Below, piece after piece: positions 26,750-34,789 of a DNA stretch of 64,000 bases. Source of the DNA: an uncultured Pigmentiphaga sp. (lineage in GTDB: Bacteria; Pseudomonadota; Gammaproteobacteria; Burkholderiales; Burkholderiaceae_B). A model generated the notes under the pieces. The model searched no databases. It was not told the DNA's origin and was given only the letters and a program-made list of their open reading frames with translations. The position numbers and the translations under genes are program-made. The stretch lies in the NCBI GenBank assembly GCA_937891425.1, contig CALAGD010000064.1, forward strand, positions 29,508 through 93,507. The letters are read 5' to 3'. Each line of letters starts with the position of its first letter. The stretch's first letter is position 1.

Positions 26750-28375
26750 TCAGCCACGGGCCGGCGAGCGCGGAGTCCCGTTCGCGCGGAAACTGCCCCG
26801 GCCATTAGCACCCGCACGCGCAGGACGCGGCGACGCGAAGCGGTCACGCGGTGCGCTGGGGTGGTCGCCACGACGGCGCCCTTCACTGTCGGACCCCGTC
26901 CACGTGCGCTTCTGCGGACGATCCTCGCGCCAGGCACCCGCGGATTTGGGTCTGACGCTCCAGCCAGAGGACTTCTTCGCACCAGCGGCGCGCGTGTCCA
27001 CCGACTTTTTCGGCTCCAGCCCGGCCACCGTTTGTGTCGGAATGCGCTGTCCCGTGTACTGTTCGATGCACCGGACCTTGTGACGTTCCGCATGCGTCAC
27101 CAGCGTGAACGCCAGTCCGGACCGTCCCGCGCGCCCCGTACGCCCGATGCGGTGGACGTAATCTTCAGCCTGCATCGGCAGGTCGAAATTCACGACGTGG
27201 CTGATCCCCTGCACATCGATGCCCCGTGCAGCGACATCAGTCGCCACCAGCATCCGGACCTGGCCGCGCTGCAGGCGCGTCAGCGTGCGGTTGCGCTGAC
27301 GCTGATTCATGCCACCGTGCAGTGCAGCCGCGGCAAAGCCGTTCTCGTTGAGACGGGCAGCCAGCTCGTCAGCTGCGCGCTTCGTACCTGTAAACACGAT
27401 GGCCTGCTTGACGTCCGCTTCACGCAGCAGATGCTCCAGCAGTCGGGTCTTGTGCCCATGGTCATCCGCAATATAAAGGCTTTGCGTAATATTGGCGTGG
27501 CGATCCTGCTGCGATGCCAGCGCGATCCGGCGCGGCTCACGCATCATGCGTGCAGCAAGGCGCGCAACCGTGCCATCCAGCGTGGCCGAAAACAGAAGGG
27601 TCTGGCGCGTTGCCGGAGTGCGGCCCACAATGGCTTCGATGTCTTCGATGAATCCCATGTCGAGCATGCGGTCGGCTTCGTCCAGCACCAATGTCTGGAC
27701 TTTCGACAGATTCACCCGCCCCGCCTGTACATGGTCGAGCAAACGGCCCGGCGTGGCCACCAGGACGTCCACCGGTTTCGACAAGGCACGCAACTGGGCG
27801 CCGTAGGGCATGCCGCCTACCACTGAAACGATGTTCAGACCCCGCATGTCCCGCGCGAACATGCGCGCGGCGTCACATACCTGAATGGCAAGTTCCCGGG
27901 TCGGCGTCAGCACGAGGATCTGCACCGCGCCCTGGGTACCGCCCCGATGTGCGTTGTTGCGCTCCGGACGCACACGTCCCGATTCGCGCCGTTGCGAGGG
28001 TTCGTCTGCTATGACAGCAACGCCCTGCTCTGACCCTGCCTGCACCAGCCGATGCAGTGCTGCCAGCATGAAGGCAGCAGTCTTTCCGCTGCCGGTCTGC
28101 GCCGACACCATCAGGTCGTAGCCAGCGAGTGCCTCGGGGACGCAGCGCGCCTGGACTTCGGTTGGCGAACGGAATCCGGCCTTGCTGACCGCGCTCACGA
28201 GCTGTGGCACCAGACCCAAGTCGGCGAACCCGACCATGGACCGTGCTTCTTCCTTGCGCGAAGCTGGAGCACCGGACGCCGCGTTGGCGTGCGCATCGAA
28301 GTCATCCGATTCAATGCGCGCAGCCAAGGCGCGCAACGGAGACGGGTTGCCCGAGAATTGAGAATGTACTGACAT
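26750..28375 (-). CDS. rhlE: DEAD-box RNA helicase, RhlE-like
   Basis: A 541-residue ATP-dependent RNA helicase. It has the Q-motif GFRSPTEVQ, Walker A AQTGSGKTAAF, PTRELA, DEAD-type DEADRMLDMGF, SAT and the C-terminal HRIGRTGR. An extra basic stretch of about 40 residues lies between Walker A and PTRELA. The last 90 residues are Arg/Gly/Ser-rich, typical of RhlE tails that bind RNA. The ATG at 28375 follows AAGGAAAT. A probable promoter about 360 bases upstream gives it an unusually long leader, which suggests RNA-level control such as cold induction. Confidence 0.9.
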   Translation of the reverse strand: MSVHSQFSGNPSPLRALAARIESDDFDAHANAASGAPASRKEEARSMVGFADLGLVPQLVSAVSKAGFRSPTEVQARCVPEALAGYDLMVSAQTGSGKTAAFMLAALHRLVQAGSEQGVAVIADEPSQRRESGRVRPERNNAHRGGTQGAVQILVLTPTRELAIQVCDAARMFARDMRGLNIVSVVGGMPYGAQLRALSKPVDVLVATPGRLLDHVQAGRVNLSKVQTLVLDEADRMLDMGFIEDIEAIVGRTPATRQTLLFSATLDGTVARLAARMMREPRRIALASQQDRHANITQSLYIADDHGHKTRLLEHLLREADVKQAIVFTGTKRAADELAARLNENGFAAAALHGGMNQRQRNRTLTRLQRGQVRMLVATDVAARGIDVQGISHVVNFDLPMQAEDYVHRIGRTGRAGRSGLAFTLVTHAERHKVRCIEQYTGQRIPTQTVAGLEPKKSVDTRAAGAKKSSGWSVRPKSAGAWREDRPQKRTWTGSDSEGRRRGDHPSAPRDRFASPRPARAGANGRGSFRANGTPRSPARG

Positions 28376-28738
28376 GATTTCCTTTCGCCGCTCTAGCGGG
28401 CTGATTGGGACAGCATCTGGCACAAGCCAGGATACTGCGAGGTGCATGCACACGGTCGCTGTATGGACAGAGGTGGCACGCTGCATGCTGCCACGAATGA
28501 TTCATCGACCGACCGAAGAACCATTCGCTGCCACAAACACCATGGCGAAAGGAGGAGGTCAGAGACGATGCTTGAAACGACCGTTTGTGTTCCGGCAGAT
28601 GATGCTGGCAACGGACACGACCGGCGTGTGGAAAATAGCAAAGATGAGGGAGTTAACCCGTAAACGGAATGTAAAACGCTGGCTGCCTGGCCAACGTTCA
28701 TCTTGCCACCAAACGCCAAACATTGGGCGTAATGAAAG

Positions 28739-28767
28739 ATAGTACAGCAGAAACGGATCCAATACAA
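28739..28767 (-). promoter_or_regulatory. Probable promoter of rhlE
   Basis: On the minus strand TTGTAT (28767-28762) and TACTAT (28744-28739) are separated by 17 bases, with a TG just before the -10 box. The predicted start near 28732 leaves a leader of about 357 bases before the rhlE ATG. Confidence 0.5.
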
Positions 28768-28780
28768 GCGAATTCAAAGA

Positions 28781-28820
28781 AGGCGAAGCAGCCTACGCTT
28801 TCGCGCGACATGCTTCGCCT
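28781..28820 (-). terminator. Structured hairpin, possible aroG terminator
   Basis: A perfect 10-bp outer stem (AGGCGAAGCA at 28781-28790 and TGCTTCGCCT at 28811-28820). Inside it is a small CGC-GAAA-GCG stem with a GNRA tetraloop. On the minus strand the outer stem is followed by UCUUUG, a weak U-tract. It lies 175 bases past the aroG stop and 14 bases before the rhlE -35 box, so ending the aroG transcript is one reasonable role. Confidence 0.4.
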
Positions 28821-28994
28821 GGCATTGATTGCTCGGTGGCGTATCGCCCCCCAGCGCTACAGGCATGCGTTTGAAGGCAACCTCCGTATCACTGTGTTCA
28901 TCAGGGATCCTCACACCCGACCAGAACGCCCGCTCCGCACAGCCGCGGATTCCGTACTTCAGCCATGCAGGCCAGACACGCAATGATCGCGAGC

Positions 28995-30068
28995 TTACTT
29001 GCCGGAGCTCACCCGAACGCGGCGCCGTTCCTGCACGGCAGCGGCCAGCCGCTCTAGCATCTCGACCGATGTCTCCCAGGACACGCAGGCGTCGGTAATG
29101 CTGCGCCCGTACACCAGGGGCACGCCTGGAACCAGGTCCTGCCGGCCATTGAGCAGATTGCTCTCGACCATGACGCCCACGATACGGTCGTCGCCATTGT
29201 CGAGCTGCCCGGCGATGTCATTGATGACCAGCACCTGGTTCTCGCACTTCTTGCGGCTGTTCGCATGGCTGGCGTCAATCATGAGCCGCTGGGCCAGTCC
29301 GGCCTTCGCCAGTTCCTGGCAAGCCATCTCCACGCTATGGGCGTCATAGTTGGGCTCTTTGCCACCGCGCAGAATGACGTGACAATCCTCATTGCCGCAG
29401 GTAGAGACGATGGCGGAATGCCCGCCCTTGGTGACCGACAGGAAGAAGTGGGGCTGTGAGGCCGCCTTGATCGCATCCACGGCGATACGCACATTGCCAT
29501 CGGTACCGTTCTTGAACCCCACCGGGCAGGACAGCCCCGAAGCCAGTTCGCGATGCACCTGGCTCTCCGTGGTGCGTGCACCAATGGCGCCCCACGACAC
29601 CAGGTCAGCGATGTACTGCGGCGTGATCATATCGAGGAATTCGCAGCCGGCCGGCACGCCAAGATCGTTGATTTCAAGCAGCAGGCTGCGCGCCAGGCGC
29701 AAACCCTTGTTGATGTTGAAGCTGCCATCGAGGTCAGGATCGTTGATCAGCCCTTTCCAGCCCACCGTCGTGCGCGGTTTCTCGAAGTACACGCGCATGA
29801 CCACTTCAAGATCGTTGCGGAACCGTTCACGCTGTTCGGCCAGCCGCTGCGCATATTCCATGGCAGCCTCAGGGTCGTGGATCGAGCAAGGTCCGATGAC
29901 CACGGCCAGGCGATCATCCATGCCGTGCAGAATCCGGTGCAGATTCTGCCTGGTCTCATACACCACCTGAGCCGCTTTGTCGGTGATCGAAAACTCGCGC
30001 ATCAGGTGCGAAGGAGGGCTCAGTTCTCGAATTTCTCTTATGCGCAGGTCATCGGTGTTGTACGGCAC
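28995..30068 (-). CDS. aroG: 3-deoxy-7-phosphoheptulonate (DAHP) synthase, class I
   Basis: The enzyme joins phosphoenolpyruvate and erythrose 4-phosphate, the first step of aromatic amino-acid synthesis. Conserved blocks are NTDDLRIREIREL, RLAVVIGPCSIHDPEAA, EKPRTTVGWKGLINDPDLDGS, and KNGTDGNVRIAVDA. The GTG at 30068 is preferred (357 residues) because GGAG lies six bases before it and the product then begins like E. coli AroG. A GTG ten codons upstream (30098) is the alternative. The Phe/Tyr-rich leader peptide and terminator upstream indicate control by aromatic amino-acid supply. Which isoenzyme (Phe-, Tyr- or Trp-sensitive) cannot be told by eye, so the symbol is provisional. Confidence 0.9.
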   Translation of the reverse strand: MPYNTDDLRIREIRELSPPSHLMREFSITDKAAQVVYETRQNLHRILHGMDDRLAVVIGPCSIHDPEAAMEYAQRLAEQRERFRNDLEVVMRVYFEKPRTTVGWKGLINDPDLDGSFNINKGLRLARSLLLEINDLGVPAGCEFLDMITPQYIADLVSWGAIGARTTESQVHRELASGLSCPVGFKNGTDGNVRIAVDAIKAASQPHFFLSVTKGGHSAIVSTCGNEDCHVILRGGKEPNYDAHSVEMACQELAKAGLAQRLMIDASHANSRKKCENQVLVINDIAGQLDNGDDRIVGVMVESNLLNGRQDLVPGVPLVYGRSITDACVSWETSVEMLERLAAAVQERRRVRVSSGK

Positions 30069-30167
30069 GAGATACTCCAATTGCGTCAATTGATCCACAG
30101 ATTCAGATCCAGGCGGGCCGGCAAGCCGACGGCCCGGTTACGAAACGACGCAAAACCCGCCGGTAAT

Positions 30168-30197
30168 AAAAAAGCCGCCAGATTTTCTGGCGGCTTT
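30168..30197 (-). terminator. Attenuator terminator in the aroG leader
   Basis: An 8-bp perfect stem (GCCGCCAG at 30174-30181 with CTGGCGGC at 30187-30194), extended by three A-T pairs, with a 5-base loop. On the minus strand it ends in six U residues (30173-30168). It sits about 100 bases upstream of the aroG start and 20 bases past the leader-peptide stop. It therefore cannot be the end of an upstream gene: the neighbour on that side is divergent. Its 5' arm can also pair with a copy of CTGGCGG inside the leader-peptide frame. Confidence 0.8.
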
Positions 30198-30216
30198 CCG
30201 GGGATTCTTGCACGTT

Positions 30217-30306
30217 CTACGCGCTACAGCTCTTCCCTTCCTCCGCCAGCGGCATCGGAAAACCGTAAAAGTAAAAGAAGAAACGGTTGGGAAGAATGTG
30301 CGTCAT
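30217..30306 (-). CDS. Phe/Tyr-rich leader peptide of aroG (PheL-like)
   Basis: A 29-codon frame too short for normal gene finding, from ATG at 30306 to TAG at 30219-30217. Residues 8-17 read RFFFYFYGFP: five Phe and two Tyr codons within eight codons, as in the pheA leader of enteric bacteria. Codons 19-22 (30251-30240) contain CTGGCGG, complementary to the 5' arm of the downstream terminator. A ribosome stalled on the Phe/Tyr codons would leave this segment free to form an antiterminator; a ribosome reaching the stop would cover it. No Shine-Dalgarno precedes the ATG. The peptide itself probably has no function. Confidence 0.72.
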   Translation of the reverse strand: MTHILPNRFFFYFYGFPMPLAEEGKSCSA

Positions 30307-30311
30307 AGCAA

Positions 30312-30317
30312 ATTATG
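30312..30317 (-). promoter_or_regulatory. Possible -10 box of the aroG leader transcript
   Basis: CATAAT on the minus strand lies only five bases before the leader-peptide ATG; an overlapping TAGCAT with TTGCGT 17 bases upstream is an alternative. Either choice puts the transcript start at or within about three bases of the ATG, so the leader peptide would be read from a leaderless mRNA. The -35 match is weak. Confidence 0.35.
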
Positions 30318-30572
30318 CTAGCACCGTTGCCAAGCTCACGCAAGAAAAAATTTGTCGCTCACGCATCCCTGGCAATCCTCTCGTGGCGCAGCTTTACCAT
30401 ATCCGGAGCCACGCCTTCAGACACCGGCCGTTCCGCGTTCCAGCGCGCAGGTCAACTGCATTCTCCCGGCTCCTCATGCGCTGGGTATACTGAATCGCGA
30501 CCTCCGCTTCCGCATACACATATACAGATACAGGCATGCGGTTGCAACACCGAACGGCACTGGGAGCCCACC

Positions 30573-31532
30573 ATGAGTTCACCGGAATGTGTAGCGCAAG
30601 TCAGCAACATCCTGGGCGAATCGCCCATATGGTCGCCGCTCGACCAGCGCCTCTACTGGCTCGACATCATGGCTCCGGCGGTTTTCAGCTTCTGTCCGTC
30701 GCGCGGGGAGATCCGGCAGTACGCCCTGCCGGAACCTGCGGGGTGCTTGTGTCTGCATCAATCTGAAGATGCCGATGGCACGGAAGGCGCCGCGCAGGAT
30801 CCACAACCACGCTGGCTGGTCGCCATGCAGTCGGGCATCCACCAGACCGACAGCCGATTTTCTTCCCTGCAACGGCTGCTCGAACTTGAGCCCGACAAAC
30901 CCCGGAATCGGCCCAACGACGGCAAGTGCGACCGCCAGGGACGGTTCTGGGTAAGCACCATGTCGGCCCATGAGCGTGCGCCCAGCGGATCACTCTACTG
31001 TATCGACAACCTGCACAGGCCACGCCGCGTACTGCACCGGCTTACGGTACCCAATTCGCTGGCATGGAGCCCTGACGGCACAACGATGTACTTCGCCGAT
31101 ACCCAGGAGCGGCGCATCCTGATGTACGACTATGACATCGAAACTGGCACGCCTGGCAACCCGCGCGTATTTCACTCGTTCGACGCGCAGCGCGGCAAGC
31201 CAGACGGGTCAACCGTCGACGTCGACGGTTGCGTCTGGAATGCCGAGGTTCATGCAGGGCGCATCGTGCGCTACACCCCACAGGGCAAGATCGACCGGGT
31301 AATTGAGCTGCCGGTCAGCAAGGTAACCTCTTGTGCCTTTGGCGGGCCAGACATGAGCACGCTATTCATTACCAGCGCGCGCGAGAACCTAACCCCCGAA
31401 CAGTTGCTCGATCAGCCCTTGGCCGGCGCCCTGTTTGCCGTAACGACCGGCACCGCGGGCATACCGGAAACCCCAGCCCGGATCCAGCGCTTCGGACCAG
31501 TCATCGGCCCGCAACCTTACTCGCCGACCTGA
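30573..31532 (+). CDS. SMP-30/gluconolactonase/LRE family protein
   Basis: A 319-residue six-bladed beta-propeller of the SMP-30 family, calcium- or zinc-dependent lactonases acting on sugar lactones. Conserved metal and substrate sites are LGESPIWSPLDQRLYWLDI (Glu in blade 1), RPNDGKCDRQGRFWVSTM (Asn-Asp), NSLAWSPDGTTMYFADT and PDGSTVDVDGCVWNAEV. The ATG at 30573 follows GGGAG. The propeller carries an insertion of polar residues around 67-80 (HQSEDADGTEGAAQ). It is divergent from aroG and overlaps the phosphoribosyltransferase gene by 16 bases at its end. The substrate is unknown; sugar-acid metabolism genes are not adjacent. Confidence 0.85.
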   Translation: MSSPECVAQVSNILGESPIWSPLDQRLYWLDIMAPAVFSFCPSRGEIRQYALPEPAGCLCLHQSEDADGTEGAAQDPQPRWLVAMQSGIHQTDSRFSSLQRLLELEPDKPRNRPNDGKCDRQGRFWVSTMSAHERAPSGSLYCIDNLHRPRRVLHRLTVPNSLAWSPDGTTMYFADTQERRILMYDYDIETGTPGNPRVFHSFDAQRGKPDGSTVDVDGCVWNAEVHAGRIVRYTPQGKIDRVIELPVSKVTSCAFGGPDMSTLFITSARENLTPEQLLDQPLAGALFAVTTGTAGIPETPARIQRFGPVIGPQPYSPT

Positions 31533-32062
31533 CCCTTACGCATCCAGGCGGCCAGCTGGTGAGGCCGCAAGCTGTCATACTCTTCGAACGGCTGATGGAT
31601 CCACGGGTTCGTGGGCAGCTTCTGCATGTAGTAATCCGGCGTAGCATGCGAGCGCCCCTTCCACCACAGCACTGCGGAGCGGATCTCGGTGACGCCCGGA
31701 TAGTTGTTGCGCAGGTGTTCCAGCACCCGATTGAACGTCAGTCCGGTGTCGACCATGTCGTCGACCAGAAGCACTCGGCCTGCCAGGGGCCCACGAGTTA
31801 TGGTTATGAACTGCGCGATGTCAAGTTCGCCCTGTTGCGTACCCGCCGCTTCCCGGTAGCTGCTGGTAGCGAGGATGCCCAGCGGCACGTCAAAAATCCG
31901 GGACAGGACGTCACCGATACGCATTCCGCCCCGGGCCAGGCAGAGAATCTGATCGAACTGCCAGCCCGACTCGTAAATCTGCAGGCCCAGTTCTTCGATC
32001 AGCCGGTGATATTCATCCCAGCTCACCCAGAGATCAGTGATCGAGTCTTCGGCGGGTTTCAT
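31517..32062 (-). CDS. Phosphoribosyltransferase, Gpt/hypoxanthine type
   Basis: A 181-residue type I phosphoribosyltransferase. The PRPP loop VLLVDDMVDTGLTF (about residue 96) and the early ARGGMRIGD loop are present, and the tail has WWKGRSHATPDYY. This matches the xanthine/hypoxanthine phosphoribosyltransferases found next to purA in Alcaligenaceae. It would salvage purine bases to IMP, XMP or GMP, which fits the purA neighbour 17 bases upstream on the same strand. The exact base preference is not visible. Confidence 0.85.
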   Translation of the reverse strand: MKPAEDSITDLWVSWDEYHRLIEELGLQIYESGWQFDQILCLARGGMRIGDVLSRIFDVPLGILATSSYREAAGTQQGELDIAQFITITRGPLAGRVLLVDDMVDTGLTFNRVLEHLRNNYPGVTEIRSAVLWWKGRSHATPDYYMQKLPTNPWIHQPFEEYDSLRPHQLAAWMRKGQVGE

Positions 32063-32079
32063 CGCGGCGCCTCGTGGAA

Positions 32080-33375
32080 TCAGTTCTGGAACGGGTGGCG
32101 CAGAACGATGGTCTCAAGGCGATCCGGGCCGGTCGACACGAGATCGATCGGCACGCCGCACAGCTCGGACAACCGTTCGAGATAGCGCCGCGCGTTGAGC
32201 GGAAGCCTGTCGTACTCGGTGATTCCTACGGTGGACTCCTTCCAGCCCGGCATTTCTTCGAAGACTGCCTCTGCCTGGCCGACGGCATGTGCGCCATAAG
32301 GCAGCACGTCGCGCCATTCCCCATCCACGCGATAACCGATGCCTACCTTGATGGATTCCAGTCCATCGAGCACATCGAGCTTGGTGATGCACAGGCCAGA
32401 GAGCCCGTTGAGTCGGGCCGAACGACGCAGGGCCGCAGCATCGAACCAGCCACAGCGTCGCGCGCGCCCCGTGACCGAACCAAACTCCTGCCCAACCCGG
32501 GCCAGGTGCTCGCCCGTGCTGTCGGTCAGCTCAGTGGGGAACGGTCCTTCTCCTACCCGCGTAGCGTACGCCTTGGTAATGCCAAGCACGTAGTTGAGCT
32601 GTTGCGGCCCTACCCCGGCACCAGCCGAAGCAGCGCCCGCCAGGCAGTTGCTGCTCGTGACATAGGGATAGGTGCCGTGGTCGACGTCGAGCAACGCCCC
32701 CTGTGCCCCTTCGAACAGTAGGCGGCCGCCCTGCTGCTGCAGGTCGTACAACTCGGAAGAGACGTCACCCACCATGGGCGCTACACGCGGTGCAAGTGCC
32801 ATGGCCTCGTCATAAACCGCATCGAACGCCACCGCGTCAGCATTCAGGTAACGCGTAAGGACAAAGTTATGGTAGTCAAGCGCCTCTTCCAGCTTGGCGC
32901 GGAAAGTCGATTCCTGGAACAGATCCTGGACGCGGATGGCGCGACGGGCCACCTTGTCTTCGTAGGCCGGGCCGATGCCCCGCCCGGTGGTACCGATCTT
33001 GCCCGCCCCCTTGCGGGCCTCACGTGCACGATCAACGGCGACGTGGTACGGCAAAATGAGGGGACATGCATCGGAGATGCGGAGGCGGTCGCGCACTGAT
33101 ACCCCGGCGGCCTCAAGCTCCTCGATTTCACCCAACAGCGCTGACGGCGACAGCACCACGCCATTGCCAATGAAACACTTGACGCCCGGATGCATGATCC
33201 CGGACGGAATCAGGCGCAGGACGGTCTTCTTGCCACCAATCCACAGGGTATGACCGGCATTGTGCCCTCCCTGAAATCGCACCACGCCTTGCGCAGACTC
33301 GGCCAGCCAATCGACGATTTTCCCCTTGCCTTCATCGCCCCATTGGGTACCGATGACCACTACATTCTTAGTCAT
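32080..33375 (-). CDS. purA: Adenylosuccinate synthetase
   Basis: A 431-residue enzyme joining IMP and aspartate using GTP, the first committed step to AMP. It begins with the GTP-binding VVVIGTQWGDEGKGKIVDWL and keeps QGGHNAGHT, GTTGRGIGPAYEDK, LLFEGAQGALLDVDHGTYP and the C-terminal GTP contacts. Length is exactly that of the family. It sits in the run hisZ-purA-phosphoribosyltransferase. Confidence 0.97.
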   Translation of the reverse strand: MTKNVVVIGTQWGDEGKGKIVDWLAESAQGVVRFQGGHNAGHTLWIGGKKTVLRLIPSGIMHPGVKCFIGNGVVLSPSALLGEIEELEAAGVSVRDRLRISDACPLILPYHVAVDRAREARKGAGKIGTTGRGIGPAYEDKVARRAIRVQDLFQESTFRAKLEEALDYHNFVLTRYLNADAVAFDAVYDEAMALAPRVAPMVGDVSSELYDLQQQGGRLLFEGAQGALLDVDHGTYPYVTSSNCLAGAASAGAGVGPQQLNYVLGITKAYATRVGEGPFPTELTDSTGEHLARVGQEFGSVTGRARRCGWFDAAALRRSARLNGLSGLCITKLDVLDGLESIKVGIGYRVDGEWRDVLPYGAHAVGQAEAVFEEMPGWKESTVGITEYDRLPLNARRYLERLSELCGVPIDLVSTGPDRLETIVLRHPFQN

Positions 33376-33524
33376 AAACGAAATCCCACACCTGATTACA
33401 TGAATTTGTCTGGCTGAGCGCGAGTTGGCTGCCGGAACACCTTGATGAGGTATGCGTCTGTCCGATTCAGATCACCAGGCACATGGTACGGCGCTGCATA
33501 CCGGGTACGAAGCACCGTCTGCCG

Positions 33525-34676
33525 TCAGCGCCGTTCCATGACACGCCAGCCATCGTCACCCTTCACGATCTCCCGATCGAAGACATACTCCTGCTGATCG
33601 GCCTCATGCCCCGGAAGACTTTGCACCACGATCTGGCCCGCCGCACGCAGTTCGTTCACCAGGCGCAGCAGTTCGGGCTCGTTGCTCCAGGGTGCCCGAA
33701 TGGCGCTGGCACGCTGCGCGGGTTCCAGCAGACCTGAAAGCACGCGCAGGTCGAGGCTGAAACCCGTAGCGGGCCGCGCCCGGCCGAATGCCCGGCCGAC
33801 GTTGTCGTATCTGCCCCCGCGCACAACGGTGTCGGGCCAGCCATCTACATACACTGCAAACACGACACCCGTATGGTAGTGATAGCCTCGCGCATCGGCG
33901 AGGTCGATGCTGAGGTGTTCGGCCGGCAGCGCGCGCGCAAGGGCGTCGAGATCGTCGAGCGCAGCCCGCACGCCGGGTAGCGGGGGCAGCAGCTGGCGCG
34001 CTTCTTCCAGTACCTCTGCGCCACCATACAGCCCGAGAAGGCCGCGCAGCGCGCTGGCGGTCTGTGTGGACAGTTGTGCCAACACCGGTTCAAGCCCCGA
34101 TGCGTCTTTGGCGCGCAGCAGGTCGCAGATGACGTCGTTCAGGGGTTGGGCAGCTTCATCCGCGGCAATGAGCGCTTGCGTGATGCCGTTATGCCCCAGG
34201 TCGAGACGCGCGTTCTGAATGCCCACGATGCGCGTACTGGACAACGCCAGCTGGATGACCTCGATGTCGGCTTCGATGCCGCCATACCCGTACAATTCCG
34301 CACCGATCTGCAGCGGCTCGCGCGAGGAATTGAAGCCGGCAGCACGAGTGTGCAACACACTGCCGCAATAGCACAATCGGGTCACGCCCGCACGGTTCAG
34401 CAAGTGAGCATCGATGCGCGTGACTTGTGGCGTCATGTCGGCGCGTACACCCAGGGTGCGTCCGGACAGCTGATCGACCAGCTTGAAGGTGCGCAGGTTA
34501 AGATCGCTCCCCGTACCCGACAGGAGCGAGTCGAGGTACTCGACCAGCGGTGGCATGACCAGCTCGTAGCCGTAGGACCGGTACAGGTCGAGCAGCATAC
34601 GACGCAGTTCTTCGATACGCCGTGCCTCGGCTGGCAGGATATCGGCCAGATTTTCAGGCAACAGCCACGTGCCCAT
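33525..34676 (-). CDS. hisZ: ATP phosphoribosyltransferase regulatory subunit HisZ
   Basis: A 383-residue histidyl-tRNA synthetase paralogue that binds short-form HisG and confers histidine feedback control on the first step of histidine synthesis. It has class II synthetase motifs but no anticodon domain: WLLPENLADILPAEARRIEELRRML, then VRADMTPQVTRIDAHLL, and GGRYDNVGRAFGR. No hisG lies nearby. True HisS is also in this window (42,070-43,353), which makes the paralogy clear. It precedes purA by 149 bases. Confidence 0.92.
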   Translation of the reverse strand: MGTWLLPENLADILPAEARRIEELRRMLLDLYRSYGYELVMPPLVEYLDSLLSGTGSDLNLRTFKLVDQLSGRTLGVRADMTPQVTRIDAHLLNRAGVTRLCYCGSVLHTRAAGFNSSREPLQIGAELYGYGGIEADIEVIQLALSSTRIVGIQNARLDLGHNGITQALIAADEAAQPLNDVICDLLRAKDASGLEPVLAQLSTQTASALRGLLGLYGGAEVLEEARQLLPPLPGVRAALDDLDALARALPAEHLSIDLADARGYHYHTGVVFAVYVDGWPDTVVRGGRYDNVGRAFGRARPATGFSLDLRVLSGLLEPAQRASAIRAPWSNEPELLRLVNELRAAGQIVVQSLPGHEADQQEYVFDREIVKGDDGWRVMERR

Positions 34677-34722
34677 GCAAAGAACCCAGTTGCGAAAATT
34701 CGGATGATAAAAAAGACAGACG

Positions 34723-34760
34723 AAAAAAAACGGCCGGAAGGGTAAGCCCTACCAACCGCT
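34723..34760 (-). terminator. Terminator between hflC and hisZ, possibly inside the hisZ leader
   Basis: On the minus strand an imperfect 12-bp stem (34747-34758 with 34731-34742, two G-U pairs and one mismatch, CUUA loop) ends in eight U residues (34730-34723). It also has a T5 on the plus strand. It may simply end the hflC transcript. But a TACAAT box upstream of it (34784-34789) and a competing pairing (GTAAGCC at 34778-34772 with GGCTTAC at 34748-34742) allow an attenuator in the hisZ leader. Confidence 0.65.
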
Positions 34761-34783
34761 TTTTGCCGCTCGGCTTACAAGAT

Positions 34784-34789
34784 ATTGTA
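34784..34789 (-). promoter_or_regulatory. Possible -10 box for the hisZ-purA unit
   Basis: TACAAT on the minus strand, directly preceded by TG. A good -35 box at the usual distance is lacking. If used, the transcript would start near 34777 and run through the terminator at 34760-34723 before reaching hisZ at 34676. Confidence 0.35.

Larger units (their letters stand above)
28376..28994 (-). other. Gene-free 619-base region: long rhlE leader and end of aroG transcript
   Basis: No protein gene could be supported here on either strand; short frames present lack similarity and ribosome sites. The half near rhlE (28376-28732) would be the 5' leader of rhlE if the promoter at 28739-28767 is real. 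The half near aroG holds a structured inverted repeat at 28781-28820. Base composition between about 28,600 and 28,800 is visibly less GC-rich than the flanking genes. Confidence 0.5.

Noticed and set aside
28723..28986. Plus- and minus-strand frames of 69-87 codons between rhlE and aroG
   Set aside because: No similarity, no convincing ribosome site, and they overlap a promoter and a strong hairpin, so they are better explained as chance.
34740..34780. tRNA-like string (GCCGAGCGG, as in Ser tRNA D-arms) in the hflC-hisZ gap
   Set aside because: No acceptor stem, anticodon arm or T-arm can be built around it; the segment is explained by the terminator and its alternative fold.
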